Assembly: GCA_964016885.1 (NCBI GenBank)
Contig: OZ024743.1
Coordinates: forward strand, 126,320,419-126,384,418
Length of the DNA: 64,000 nucleotides
Source of the DNA: Eledone cirrhosa
Lineage: Eukaryota; Mollusca; Cephalopoda; Octopoda; Eledonidae
Direction of reading: 5' to 3'
Numbering within the stretch: position 1 is the first letter of the stretch; each line of letters begins with the position of its first letter. The notes beneath the pieces were generated by a model. That model searched no databases. It had not been told where the DNA came from and saw nothing but the letters and a program-made list of their open reading frames with translations. The position numbers and the translations under genes are program-made. Below, piece by piece: positions 46,084-57,032 of the stretch.

Positions 46084-46221
46084 TTATATATACATATGTT
46101 ATATGGATATACATATGTTATATGTATATCCATACTACCAATCCACTGCCAATCCATCCAAAGAGGTAAAATAATCAAAGCTATTTATTAAATTTAAATG
46201 CGAGGAAATAATATATATATA

Positions 46222-46284
<63 letters not shown>

Positions 46285-46289
46285 ATATA

Positions 46290-46350
<61 letters not shown>

Positions 46351-46380
46351 ATGTATATATATATATAACACATATATATA
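46084..46380. repeat. TA/GT microsatellites with small palindrome
   Basis: TATGGATATACATATG and its inverse at 46102-46136, a possible SINE-A head scrap at 46137-46160, then (TA)n and (GT)n to 46380. Confidence 0.85.
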
Positions 46381-46842
46381 TAAAGACATTAGCATGTTAT
46401 GTATTTTACTCTTTAAGAATGACAACTGCTCCTTAGTTTCTGAAGATTTAATTAAAATAAAGAAACTTCTAGAAAGGGTCATTCAAAAGGTTCTTATCTT
46501 ATCTCAAGATTACATTTCTATAAGAAATTCATGTCAACAGCAAATAGATTCTTTTATTCCTACTCTAAAATACACAGATTCTTTCATTTCTACTTTAAGT
46601 ACATTAACAACATTTACAATTTTACACACATATCAATATATACATTCATGTCCACAAACACGCACACCTATATATGTACATGTGTATTCATTTATATTTT
46701 GCCATGTTTATATATATACACACACAAGATACATATGTGTGTGTGTGCATGGAAATATGGCCATTAAATGATGATGAAAAATATATATACATTTATAGAT
46801 ATATACATATCGTCATCATCATCATCATTTCATGTTCATGTG

Positions 46843-46874
<32 letters not shown>
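46381..46874. other. No gene recognised
   Basis: AT-rich sequence with AC repeats and a GATGATG/TCATCATC inverted pair near 46771-46830. Frames here have no support. Confidence 0.45.
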
Positions 46875-46877
<3 letters not shown>

Positions 46878-47214
46878 TCATCATCATCATCATTGTTTTA
46901 ACGTCCACTTTCCCTGCTAGCAAGAGTTGGACAGTTTTACATAGGCCAAGTCACTACTGAAGTAAGGTTACTGATCTCCCACACCGGACAGGGATCTGTG
47001 TCTCACTTATGTACAGTCACCCATTCTACCAAGTTGCACAGGAGAGGTTGTCATGTGTTTGATACAACTAACAGTCTTTCTACCCATTGTTTCGCAAGCT
47101 AGCTACAGCTGGATGCCCTTCCTATTGCCAATCACTTGACAGCATGTACTGGGTGCGTTTATCGCATAGGCCACCAACACTAGGGAGGCAGTCATGTCCT
47201 TGACATGACTGAGG

Positions 47215-47220
<6 letters not shown>
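46875..47220 (-). repeat. Retroposon tail, different subtype
   Basis: (ATC)n, TTTTAACGTCCACTTTCCC, AGCAAGAGTTGGACAG, then an unusual middle (CACACCGGACAGGGATCTG). ACAGCTGGATGCCCTTCC and TGTACTGGGTGCGTTTATCG follow, ending at GACATGACTGAGGGG. The middle block is not in the RTE-like tails, so another retroposon is likely. Confidence 0.65.
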
Positions 47221-47251
<31 letters not shown>

Positions 47252-47259
<8 letters not shown>

Positions 47260-47567
47260 TCATCATCATTTTACATTCGCTTTTCCCAGCTTGCAAGGGT
47301 GGGACGGGAACTGATTCTGGCTTGATTTCTACAGTTGGATGCCCTTCCTAACACCAACCTCATTTACAGTGAGTGCTGGGTACTTTTTTGCCGTGGCAAT
47401 GATAGGGACCCCAGTCCTATGATCTCATTTCTACAGCTGAGTAAACTGGAGCAATGTGGAATAAAGTGTCTTGCTCAAGGAAACAACACATCACCCGGTC
47501 TGAAAATTGAACTCACAACCTTTCAATTGCAAGGCCAATGCTCTAACCACTAAGCCATGTGCCTCCA
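47252..47567 (-). repeat. SINE-C copy, inverted
   Basis: (ATC)n tail at left, CTTGCAAGGGTGGGACGGG, GGATGCCCTTCC, CTTGCTCAAGGAAACAAC and head TGCTCTAACCACTAAGCC. The middle is shortened by about 50 bp. TA microsatellites border both ends. Confidence 0.88.
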
Positions 47568-47724
47568 TATATATATTTAAATAATTTTGAAAACCATGCA
47601 ACGCATTAGAAAACTAAAGGTGCCAAGATAACAATAGAATGTTACCTTAGCAAATTTAATAATATATGCAAACATGGTAAATAGATGTCACACAGTGATG
47701 TTGATATGGGTGTATGTGTGTGTA

Positions 47725-47756
<32 letters not shown>

Positions 47757-47962
47757 ACCAAAGATTATCTGCCAATACTGGAATTGAACCATCAAGACAG
47801 TTGAGGTATGTCATACATCAATTTATGTATTTTATCTGACGAGGACGTACTGAAAAAACAGTATAGTACCTTCGAAATGTATATAATAAAACATATATTT
47901 TGATTATGTGAATGTCTTCATTTATTAATATTTTGAATAATATATATATATATATATATATA
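47568..47962. other. No gene; terminus-like motif at 47839-47882
   Basis: CTGACGA (47839) is followed by a hairpin (GTACTG...CAGTA) and CGAAAT. TA microsatellites flank it. Probably a retroelement terminus. Confidence 0.45.
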
Positions 47963-48110
47963 CTAGCAGAGGTACTCAGAAATGCCCGGGTATTTTATGA
48001 AATGAACAATATATTTTGGCACATATTACAAAATATTTGACTAATGAAATATGATTGCTGTAATTTAACTAAAGTAGGGATTGTAGCAGAATTTTCATTG
48101 TTCAATGCAA
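47963..48110 (-). mobile_element. Helitron-like 3' end
   Basis: On the minus strand ACCCGGGCATTTCTGAGTAC then CTCTGCTAG before T. This is a diverged version of the CTAG end at 44076, with a decayed hairpin. The element's other end is not visible. Confidence 0.45.
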
Positions 48111-48949
48111 ATCTATATAAAATATTAGTTTTGTCCAGCAGTGTTCTTTTGAATACTACTCCCTTTTACAGCATATATAATGCTTCACTCATAGATGAAT
48201 CACTATGTATGTTGTCAGTGAAAAGGGCAGGATCAAAAAATAAATTTGGAAATTTTTATTTATCTTCTTTTGTTGCACAATCAGAACCTCCGAAATTCCA
48301 AACAAGGCTATTTTGAAAACCATAAATAAAATAAAATAAAAAATAAAGTTAGCATTGGCTCATGAATGAACTATTATGAAGCATTTACTTTCTCATTTCT
48401 GTAATTCAGGAAATAATATTTAGATTTTTACACTGTAGCTTTCACTCACCTTTGCCTTGAAGGCAGTAAGATCGTGTTTGAGGGAGATTTGTTTTCTATT
48501 TCTGTAAGGTATACCAACAATTATTGTGGTAAAGTGGGGACTTCAGAATTCTTTACAAACTATATGACTAATGAATTAGGATCTGTGTATTGCCATTGAA
48601 GTAGGAATTACGATATTGTCTTGTTCATATACTTTTACATTCCAAAGCTTCTGGATAATTTACAATCTGGTCCTGGGAAGAGACTATCTACTGATTTCTA
48701 GCATCGTTTCTCTCCCAGTAAATATATCCAGTAGCTTTCTGTTGATTTCTTTCACAGTAACATTTTTCAGTGCTGACATTATTCCTTCAAAGAGCCATTT
48801 GGGATCACATTGTCTGATCTGAATGTTTGGAAAGATTCAGGAAATCAGTTCTTGATCTGTTTGAATGATATGGCCAAATGACAACTGAATCTGGTCTTTG
48901 AAGTCCTTTTTAAGAAGTTCATTTTGCAATTTGAGTGGCTGGATGGTAA
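48111..48949. other. No gene recognised
   Basis: AT-rich unique-looking sequence. The frame at 48044-48316 has no domain signature. Confidence 0.4.
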
Positions 48950-49265
48950 AATCCCTGAGACCTTCATCACCAGTCAAGAATTATAATAAACAAAAGTAGG
49001 TTATGGACTGAGTCCTAAAGAACATCTAACTACACATTGAATTCCTCACTGAACTTGTTACCTACTTTTATGAGCATCTCATATACACCCAGTTTCCTTA
49101 ATGATCACCATGACCAGATCATGGAACTCTGTCAGAAACCTTCTCCAGCCCAACTAAATATAGTGGCTTACACTTGACTGGAAACGTTTCTCATAATTTT
49201 CTCATTAAGAAGAGGATATCTGTGGTGCTATTTCTTGGCATAAAACCAAACTGCATCTCATCTAA
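48950..49265 (-). pseudogene. Very decayed RTE-like RT, part 1
   Basis: The minus strand reads NLDEMQFGFMPRNSTTDILF, then a stop and KPLYLVGLEKVSDRVP, which are FGFVPGRGTTDAL and LYLAFVDLEKAFDRVP of the better copies. Several stops and shifts follow. Its upstream continuation is at 49930-50215. Confidence 0.72.
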
Positions 49266-49302
49266 GTTAATCAATGATATCCTTCACATTTCACTATAAG
49301 AA

Positions 49303-49495
49303 ATAATTGTTTCTACTTTTGGCACAAGGCCAGCAATTACCCAGTACATTACTGGTACTTTATTTTATCGACCCCGTAAGGATGAAAGGCAAAGTTAACC
49401 TCGGCAGGATTTGAACTCAGAATTGCAAGGGACGTAACTCCATGCGTCAAAGCTTGGCGTCCAACCCTCTACCGATACTGCCAATCCACCGCAAC
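49303..49495 (-). repeat. SINE-A copy inserted in old LINE
   Basis: Complete from TTGTTTCTACTTTTGGCAC to TACCGATACTGCCAATCC. Lies between the two parts of the decayed RT. Confidence 0.87.
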
Positions 49496-49587
49496 AACAG
49501 TAATCATATGTTTTCTAAAAGTTGACATCCAACAAATGGTTGTCTGCAAATATGTATTCAATTGAGCAGTATCTAACAAAAATAAAA

Positions 49588-49803
49588 CACACTATTAACC
49601 CTTTTGCATCTAAGCCGGCCATATCTGGCTAGAATTCCCTCACTTCTTTCGGTTCAAACTGGCCATAACTGGTCACTCATACTGATAAATAATATCAAAA
49701 TCTCATAGATTCGATATTATGTGAGATAATTTGTGAGGTAAAACCTTTACCACAAAAATACAATAGTAATATATAGAGTAATGTAAATGCTAAAGGCTTA
49801 AAG
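49588..49803. mobile_element. piggyBac-like MITE
   Basis: Left TTAACCCTTTTGCATCTAAG, then GCCGGCCATATCTGGC. The right end inverted reads CCTTTAGCATTTACATTAC. TTAA plus CCCTTT ends suggest a piggyBac-type MITE. Non-coding interior. Confidence 0.6.
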
Positions 49804-49929
49804 GGAACAAAAAAGGAAGAAGAAAAAAGAAGACAGAAAGGAAAAAAAAAGCAAAAGGATCAAGCAATGAAAGAAAGGGAGAGGGGGAGAGACAGTCACT
49901 ACACTCCCAGTCTGTACAGTGCCTCAATC
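49804..49929. repeat. Purine-rich tract
   Basis: AAGGAAGAAGAAAAAAGAAG-type A/G sequence with no gene. Confidence 0.7.
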
Positions 49930-50215
49930 AAGCCCCACAGACAAAACAACAAATGTGTTACATAATTTGATTATTTCTCTAATTAGTTATGCTAAAACTA
50001 TTTCCAGTACTTTCACAACTCAACCATTTGTTTTATATCTCTGTACCATTTGTTTTATATATCTTGTTTTATATCTTCTTTCTAAAACATACCCCTTTCT
50101 CTTGTAATAGTTAATGATTATGCTGTTACACCAGTCACTTATTAACTATGTGGGTGACTATGTTGATTCCTACTTTTCACCAGATGATTTCAAAATCTCA
50201 CCTCCCTGTTTGTCT
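49930..50215 (-). pseudogene. Very decayed RTE-like RT, part 2
   Basis: The minus strand has ILKSSGE then LISDWCNSIIINYYKRKGYV, equal to AEMLKASG and PKGWCSSIIVNCYKGKGD of the 20-kb copy. Stops are frequent. Together with 48950-49265 it is one old copy split by a SINE and a MITE. Confidence 0.68.
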
Positions 50216-50494
50216 CTTGGACACTCTGCAAAGGGATTGGTATTACGAAGGGCTTTTAGCCATAGAAAAAAAGCCAAAAATAGTTGAGAGGACCTTTCAG
50301 CTGTGTCAAGAGCATGAAACATCTCTAGTATTGATGATATGATAAAATGCTCCCAGTGTACTTTGTATTGTGCGGAAATATATGAGATGCAACTCTTAGT
50401 CCATTTGAGAGGTCAGTTGCTCAAACTAAATATTGACTTTCTCTGGGATGACCTGTCCAACCTTAGTTAACAGGGAAAATAGAAATCATCACCC
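50216..50494 (+). repeat. Retroposon tail, diverged
   Basis: GGTATTACGAAGGGCTTTTAGC, CAGCTGTGTCAAGAGCATG and CCCAGTGTACTTTGTA share order with 14526-14790. The remainder is unassigned. Confidence 0.5.
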
Positions 50495-50640
50495 TGGATA
50501 GGTACTATTTACTGACCTTGAAATACTGAAAGACAAAGTTGACATTGGCTGGATTTGAATTCAGAGTGCTGAGGGTCAGAACAAATACTGCAAGTCATGT
50601 AATCTGCTCTAACAAACCTTTTACTAGTGCAGACTGAGAA
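50495..50640 (-). repeat. Old SINE-A fragment
   Basis: GGTACTATTTACTGACC, AGACAAAGTTGACATTGGC and GATTTGAATTCAGAGTGC in SINE-A order. Confidence 0.65.
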
Positions 50641-50786
50641 AATAAGAAAACTTAATATTAATTTAAATTTAAATAAAATCAGGCAATGGCCCTTTGAATT
50701 ATTCTCAACACATCAAACCAGAATTTTCAGAAACTGAGGATAATTTAGTCTTCACCAAAACATTAGACACTAATTTTAAAAATTCT
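50641..50786. other. AT-rich interval
   Basis: Nothing recognised. Confidence 0.4.
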
Positions 50787-51085
50787 TTTTACTGTTTAGT
50801 CAAAGAGTGAAGACAATTGCCTCTGACCTTGCAGTCCTCCATGGCTAGTTTGAAGAAAAGAGGAAGGTATCCTCAAACTAAAGACCTGGCTTGAGTGCTT
50901 GCAACAGAATAGATTCCACTAAAAACACCCAAGAGCCAGGTGGTGGTGGTGTTAAACTGGGCAACTGATTAAATCTACCAAACAATTTAGTAACAGCAAA
51001 TTTCAATTCAGATCACAAAGACCCAGAACAAATACTACAAGGTATCTTATCCAATACTCTAACAATTTTGCCAATTCACTGCTCT
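50787..51085 (-). repeat. SINE-B reference copy
   Basis: On the minus strand: head AATTGGCAAAATTGTTAGAG, B-box-like GTGATCTGAATTGAAATTTG, body CCTGGCTCTTGGGTGTTTTT, GGAATCTATTCTG and AAGCCAGGTCTTTAGTTTG, end TTTGACTAAACAGTAAAA. The head resembles SINE-A but the body differs. Confidence 0.72.
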
Positions 51086-51190
51086 GGACTGGAATTTATT
51101 TTATTGACGCCGAATAGATGAAAGGTAAAGTTGACCCTCAGGAAGATTTGAACATAGAGCAATGAGAGCAAGAACAAATACTGTAAGGCG
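51086..51190 (-). repeat. Old SINE-A fragment
   Basis: TTTATTTTATTGACGCCG, GATGAAAGGTAAAGTTGACC and GATTTGAACATAGAGC in order. Adjacent to SINE-B in the same orientation. Confidence 0.65.
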
Positions 51191-51880
51191 AATTTGTCTA
51201 CACATTAATGACTACCAATACAACACCTTAGAAGTGTCTACTCCTAAACAAGATATTTCTCTTCATTGTTGTTTTTTCCACAATTGTTGTTCTAGAGCAA
51301 CAACAATATTTAGTGTTTCTAGAGAAACCACAAAGGAGATGTCAGTTATTTCTTTCAATTTATATAATTTGTAAATATCTGTTGCAATCACAAGAAGAGA
51401 TTCCTGTCTTTTGTCTGACATAAAATATATTTAAAACAAAACCAAAATAAAAAAGCGACCATACACAGAAGAAGATAATTGAATTCTGTGTCAGATTCTA
51501 GTTTGTACAAACATGATAATAAATAATATTCATGACATTTTACTGACAAACTAAAATAAAGAGGTGACTTGTGTTGAAAATTTTCTTTCCTGAATGACAG
51601 CTTTATGGAATGTAAAAATCTGCAGGGTGTTTTTTTCAGCAAATCTCTATAATAATGCTTGTACATGATATTTTGCCCGTCTGTTACACAAACACTACCA
51701 TCTATCAAAAATCTTTTAAAATTTTCATTTAGAATTCATGGAACACAAATGTGAGATAAAAAAAAAAGTATGAGTAGGAGGAAATGTTCTAAATGTTCTC
51801 AAATTCATACCAGAAATCAACATTTTAGGAATGGTGTTCTCTTTCGTTCTATCTAGCAATCTATCTCATATATATATATA

Positions 51881-51917
<37 letters not shown>

Positions 51918-52243
51918 GTTACAACAGTGACATATACACGTACTTAAGTTTCATTGGGTTATACACCTCAACTTATTCAGCCTGTTACATAAAAAAACAT
52001 GCCTACCCCCACGGTTGATGGAATGTTTTTTTAGAAAAAATACAAGAGCACTTCAAGGATAGGTAATTTCAAAATTAGCTATAAATAAACAAAATTATTA
52101 GATGGGTTAAAGAATCCCTAAATCAGGGAACTTATGTTAAGTGAGTGATTCAAAGAAATCAAATTCCTTGAAATTCAAATTAGTAATTAAAAAAAAATAT
52201 ATTCCATGAAATTCAAATTAGTTAGTCTGGTCTATACTATTTT
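51191..52243. other. No gene recognised
   Basis: AT-rich. TA microsatellite at 51870-51913. TGAAATTCAAATTAGT is repeated at 52168 and 52208. Frames on both strands lack domain signatures. Confidence 0.45.
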
Positions 52244-53108
52244 CTCAGAATGAATTTTGCTTTGTGTGGGCAGCAACTGAAGCAGTCAAGGCGTGTATTT
52301 AAGTAGTGTTTCTCTAAAGCCAGTTGTGAAAGTATATTCCCCTTTTCTGAATTACACAACCAGCAAAATTTCATCCCATTAACATAGGTAGATTTTTTAA
52401 ATATACTTCATTTAATGGAAAAAGATGTACCATTATTTTTAAGGCTCCATACATGGTTTGTGAGCTAGGTGGCATGTTTTTTGTCAGGATGTCTGAAGGT
52501 TCTTTGATGGTTCAGGTACCAGCTTTTGAAGAAGCTCTCGGACATTCCAACATAAGGCCAGGCGTCAGTTTGGTGGTTCTGGTTGTTAGAGGTTACTTCT
52601 GCTTGATATATCACCACTGCAGTGTTGTACTGTTGGTCTAGTGGGCATGTTTCTGACCTTCTGCATGAGCATTCATAAGGTGGAGGGCGTTTACAGGTGA
52701 TGTGGACCTTAATCTTATTAGTACACGAATAGCCTATTTTCACTGTATGGTGATTGAATACCTGTCAGTATTTATGACCAACAGGGAAGTGGAGATCTAG
52801 GAGGGCTAGGAATATTTTACTTACATTGGTTTTCACATTAAGTGAGAAAGGTGGTGTGAACCATATGACGTTTTTATGTTTAGGTTTTTTTTCTTTTTAG
52901 ATGTAGGGCAGTCATCTGGAGAGTAAATGATTCTTTCGGAGAAGACGCTGTTGCTTAGTGTTGAGTTGTAGTAGGGTGCTGCCCTATCAAAGATGGCTTT
53001 GCTAAAAAAGAGGTTGAATACCGTTTTACTAATGTTATTGATAAGATTTTTTAAAAATATAGATAGGTGGGTGGCTAGAGTCCTTATAAATGTACCAAAT
53101 TTTCTCAC
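52244..53108 (-). pseudogene. GIY-YIG-bearing retroelement (Penelope-like), C-terminal half
   Basis: Minus-strand order: end of the RT region (SKAIFDRAAPYYNSTLS), a frameshift at a lysine run (about 52885), then VIWFTPPFSLNVKTNVSKIF and LLDLHFPVGHKY. A TGA follows where Trp is expected, then QVFNHHTVKIGYSC, the Cys-rich CSCRRSETCPLDQ and the GIY-YIG core VIYQAEVTSN...AWPYVGMSESFFKSW. TAG replaces a residue after KKHAT. Then come LTNHVWSLKNNG, another Trp-position TGA in FSIK*SIF, and FCWLCNSEKGNILSQ with LNTRLDCFSCC before the stop. The domain nicks target DNA for retrotransposition in Penelope-like elements. It is a distinct family from 5068-5604. A 5'-truncated dead copy, directly abutting a LINE at 53112. 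Confidence 0.78.
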
Positions 53109-53111
53109 TGA

Positions 53112-53935
53112 TATATATTATCACCCTCCAGGCTATAACTGAAGAGTTTAAAAAAGCTTGCCTTTTGGAACTCCTGTATACCATTGATCTAACTCTAATA
53201 GCTGAATCTATGGCAGAACTTGAGAAACAATTCCTGACTTGGAAGCATAACTTGGAATTAAAAGGTCTTAAAGTGAACTTAGCAAAGACTAAAGTCCTAG
53301 TAAGTAGAAAGGAAAACAAGGCCCTAATCCCTTTAGGGAATTGGCTCTGCTCAGTGTGTAGGAAAGGGGTGGGTAGAAATTCCATCCTCTGATCCAAATG
53401 CAAATTATGGGTACAAGAGATGTAGTGGGATCTTAGGCAGGTTAGCAAAGAATGTAGGTTTTACATGTGGTCACTGCACAGAAGCAGTAAGCAACAAGTG
53501 CTCACAGGAGGGTTCTGTAGAAGCAATTGACAGCTTCTGTTACCTGGGTAACCAAATTAACAGTGGCGGTGGGTGTTCTGAAAGTACAGTAGCCAAAGTG
53601 AGAATGGGAGGGTGAAAATTCAGGGAGCTACTACTGCTGTTCGCTACAAAAGTTATTTTCCTCAGATTGTATGATGCATGTATACGAACAGCAATGCTGT
53701 ATGGAAGTGAGACATGGGCACTGTGTGCAGAAGACCTATGAAGATTGGAAAGGAATGGAGCTTACATGCTCCAATGGATGGGTAATAGTAATATACATGA
53801 ACGGCAAAGCATTAATGAACTTAGAGAGAAACTGGGCATAAAAGGATCAAATGCAGTGTGCAGGAGAGGAGATTGCAGTGGTATGGACATGTGATGCATA
53901 TGAAAGATGACAACTGTATAAAAAAGTGCAGAATG
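53112..53935 (+). pseudogene. RTE-like LINE fragment, tail missing
   Basis: Coding starts with ITLQAITEEFKKACLLELLY, where the YADD site reads YTID, so the catalytic aspartate pair is damaged. It continues through [20 protein letters not shown] and [14 protein letters not shown], then loses frame in the zinc module. The C-terminal domain survives in pieces to QERRLQWYGHVMHMKDDNC at 53858-53920. No 3' UTR or (GATGAT)n follows. The 5' edge is at the same residue as the copy ending at 24985. Confidence 0.85.
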
Positions 53936-54229
53936 GCATTTCGCAGTACTGCAGAAGACCCACCTTCCCTTGCACACGGGATGAAGCAACACCTAGTGGT
54001 CTCTAGTTTGCACCTCTTCTCCCCTCCCCCGTCCATACACCTCCCACATTTTAACACTCCACCCTTCACCATCTAACTACCCTACCCTAGTCCTGCCTCT
54101 CCAATCCTCACGCCCCCCCCCACCCACTTTCCACTTCTGAGACACCTCCCTCATCGAACCCATGTATACAAGCCTAAAAAGATGAAAACACTCTCCCACA
54201 ATGCTGACGAAATGGCTAAAAGCTCTCAG
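53936..54229. other. C-rich interval, no gene
   Basis: CCTCCC/CACCC-rich sequence following the broken LINE. Nothing recognised. Confidence 0.4.
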
Positions 54230-54480
54230 TCCACTCCAAAAGGTGGTCATGCTAGTCCACCACATAAGGTGTTCATGTTGATGCCATAACAAAAGAGTAC
54301 CTAACCCTCATGACAAAAGTGCCCAGTTCACCCTGTAATAGTGGTCATGCTGATGACATGCAAAAAGCGCCCAGTTCACACTGTAAAGAGGTTGTTTTGA
54401 AGTCACAACAAAATTCTCCCAGACCACACTGTAAAGTGGTCATGTTGGTGACATGACAAAAATTGCATGTTAAACTATGA
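54230..54480 (+). repeat. Amplified retroposon-tail units
   Basis: Four or five diverged units of about 50 bp (AAAGTGGTCATG, GATGACATGACAAAAA, GCCCAGTTCACACTGTAA). They have the same logic as the LINE tail units and the 96-bp satellite but a different subtype. Confidence 0.72.
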
Positions 54481-54494
54481 TGCTGATGATAATA

Positions 54495-54665
54495 TATATA
54501 TATATATATATATATAATCATTGTGTTTACATCAACTTTTCCATCTGGCATGGGTTGAGACAGTGTTTTACAGCTGGATGCCCTTCCTGACACTTTCCCT
54601 TTTAGTTGTTTCTTTCAACATGCAGGGATATGGTGTATTTATTCTAAACAAGATGCACATGATGA
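54495..54665 (-). repeat. Retroposon tail fragment
   Basis: ATCTGGCATGGGTTGAGACA, ACAGCTGGATGCCCTTCCTG, TTAGTTGTTTCTTTC and GATATGGTGTATTTATTC match pieces near 38240-38310. TA microsatellite at its left. Confidence 0.6.
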
Positions 54666-54689
54666 CAATGTTATATATCATCACCATTA

Positions 54690-54947
54690 TCCTTTAAAAT
54701 CTTTTTTCCCTGCTAGCACTAAGAAGGGTTGGACTTTATGTAAAAAACTTACCGAACAAAGTGTCAGAAGGACATTTCAGCTGTGTCATAAACATGACTA
54801 TTAATAATCTACATGCTACACGACCATCCAGTACACTTCTGTAAAGTTGTTGGTGATAAGAAGCTGTAGAAAACCTTCCAAACAAAGAGTTGGGAGGACT
54901 CTTCGGCTATCTTCCATTGTGTTGGTACCACAATAAAACACAAACAG
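54690..54947. repeat. Opposed retroposon tail scraps
   Basis: A minus-type CCCTGCTAGCACTAAGAAGG scrap is followed by plus-type units (GGACATTTCAGCTGTGTCA, CCAGTACACTTCTGTAAAG). These lead into the palindrome. Confidence 0.5.
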
Positions 54948-55276
54948 TCTGTTGACATTGCTAGCAGGGAAAACAGACAATGATGATATGTAGCAGGCAA
55001 AATGGCCATTAAATGAGGATAATATATATATATATATATATATTTATTAAAATAACAGATTAAAGTTTAAGTAAAGAATCGCTGCTTTCACCCTTAACGG
55101 GATCTTCTGAAATTCAGAAGATCCCGTTAAGGGTGAAAGCAGCGATTCTTTGCTTAAACTTTAATTTGTTATTTTAATAAATATATATATATATATATAT
55201 ATTATCCTCATTTAATGGCCATTTTGCCTGCTACATATCATCATTGTCTGTTTTCCCTGCTAGCAATGTCAACAGA
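54948..55276. repeat. 330-bp near-perfect palindrome
   Basis: Centred on TTCTGAAATTCAGAA (55106-55120). The inner arms (TTATTAAAATAACAGATTAA to CACCCTTAACGGGATC) differ at two positions. Then come TA tracts of unequal length. The outer arms are ATGAGGATAAT, GGCAAAATGGCCATTAAATG and TGCTAGCAGGGAAAACAGAC, matched exactly. The inner arm exists in single copy at 62356-62426. The outer arms look like a retroposon tail end. Confidence 0.9.
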
Positions 55277-55383
55277 CAAATGTTTGCTCTATGGTTCTTA
55301 TATATTTGATATATATATATATCCTTATCGAGCCCTCTTTGGATTTTAGTCTTCACATTTATTATATATATATATATATAGTA
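55277..55383. other. TA-rich spacer
   Basis: Two TA microsatellites with short unique sequence. No gene. Confidence 0.6.
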
Positions 55384-55564
55384 CCAGTAATGCACAAGGC
55401 CAGCAATTATACCAGTGCATTACTGGTACTTTATTTTATGGACCCTGTAAGGATGAAAAGCAAAGTTAACCTCAGCGGGATTTGAACTCAGATTGTAAAG
55501 GGATGTAACTCTGTGCTGCAAAGCATGGTGTCCAACCTTCCACTGATACTGCCAATCCACCGAG
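55384..55564 (-). repeat. SINE-A copy with rearranged end
   Basis: The normal body and head (GATTTGAACTCAGATTG to CTGATACTGCCAATCCACCG) are preceded by a short direct duplication of the GTACCAGTAATGCAC block in opposite sense. This gives a small inverted repeat at the end. Confidence 0.82.
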
Positions 55565-55871
55565 GAATAATAACATGAAGTCTTATTAGTTTCATGCTTG
55601 CATAATATAAGAAACAGACAACATTAGAGAGAAAGAGCGGGGCGGGGCAGACAGACAGACCAAGAACACTTTTAGCATTCTGGCATGAATTAAATCATTT
55701 TAGGGCTTTTTTTCTCTACCACCTTTTTTTAATCTCACTTTTTTCATTTCATGAATTCTAAATAAAAAAATAAAAAAATTAGAACAATTTTGTGATATTC
55801 TAGCACTTGTGTGTGATAGTCTACAGAAAACCCACTACAATTATTATGATATAGATAATTAAAAAATACAC
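55565..55871. other. AT-rich interval, nothing recognised
   Basis: No supported frame or repeat. Confidence 0.4.
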
Positions 55872-56426
55872 ATAAAGATAGACGGTAGCCACGGAATAGG
55901 CAGACCTAGAAAAACCTGGGACGAGCTGATAAACTCCGACCTCACACACTTACACCTCTCCAAGACAATGTCACTGGACCGAGACCTTTGGCGGTACTCA
56001 GTAACAGAGAAGACCCGCCTTACCTAAATACATAGTAAAACCTACTACAGCCAGTAGGCATCTCTAACAAAATACCCCCCCCCCCCCGTCCCACCACCCC
56101 CACCCAATCCACACCACCCCGTTCTATGTAAAGTTATGTTGGTGCCACACCATCCAGGCCGAAACAAATGAGGTCGTGTAGGTGTCACGACAAAAAAACA
56201 CATAGTCCACGCTGTAATGTGGCCGTGTAGGCAACATGGTAAAGACCTCCCAGTCCCACACTGTAAATGTGGTTGGTGTTAGGAAGGGCATCCAGCTGTA
56301 GAAAACCTGCCAGACAGTCCTATGCGAGCAAGACAATCACTCTTGCCTCAAGTGGGACTACCCCCGTCCAAACCCATGCAAGCGTGGAACACGGACGTTA
56401 AACGTTGATGATGATGATGATGATGA
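55872..56426 (+). mobile_element. RTE-like LINE 3' end
   Basis: Begins in coding sequence at [20 protein letters not shown] and continues to [12 protein letters not shown] and stop near 56026. The 3' UTR includes a C-run expansion at 56079-56090 and ends in (GATGAT)n. Close to the 21342-21972 copy but truncated 80 bp later. Confidence 0.88.
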
Positions 56427-56429
56427 CAA

Positions 56430-56680
56430 CTATATAAATAAAAATCGAATTGTGTCCGTCCGTGTGTCAATCTGCTCGTGAGATGAATAAGTTAAAACGA
56501 AGGGGTGGGGGTGAAAATTCTATGGTGAAAAAAAAGATCAGTGTTCAATTTTTGCACAAAGCTCTGTGTGAGTACATGTGTGTGTGTGTGTTTTGTGTGA
56601 ATGTATGAGTATGTAAAAGGGAGTAAGGGGGGGTAAAAAACTATGCTCTCTGTGAGTGTATGTGTCTCCAAAGGAGAATG
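56430..56680 (+). mobile_element. Helitron-like 5' region
   Basis: CTATATAAATAAAAATCGAA then TTGTGTCCGTCCGTGTGTC resembles the start of the Helitron at 43570 (TATATATAAAACTGAGGATG, TCTGTCTATGTGTG). The leading T of TC is not preserved and no CTAG end is found. Confidence 0.35.
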
Positions 56681-56991
56681 AACTTGATATTTTAGTCTTT
56701 TAATAAATCTAATTAATAATTATCAGAATATAAGTCTTTGTTTGGCATAATCAAATTTAACACTTTATTAGCTCCATGTTCATCTATTATAGGAAGACAG
56801 TGACTTCCACACAGACAAATGTATACACATACACAAACACACAGACAAACATATGCACACAAACATATGCCAATACATCCATGCTCATACACACACATAC
56901 AGACAGACACACATATACACTCACATAATTACACACTCCCTAAACCCATCCACACAAATAAATGGAATAATTTTCAAATTAATTTTTTTGT

Positions 56992-57032
<41 letters not shown>

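Noticed and set aside
51388..51708. 106-codon minus-strand open frame with hydrophobic end
   Set aside because: A membrane-like stretch (LLLCMVAFLFWFCF) is visible, but AT-rich DNA gives such frames by chance and nothing supports a gene.
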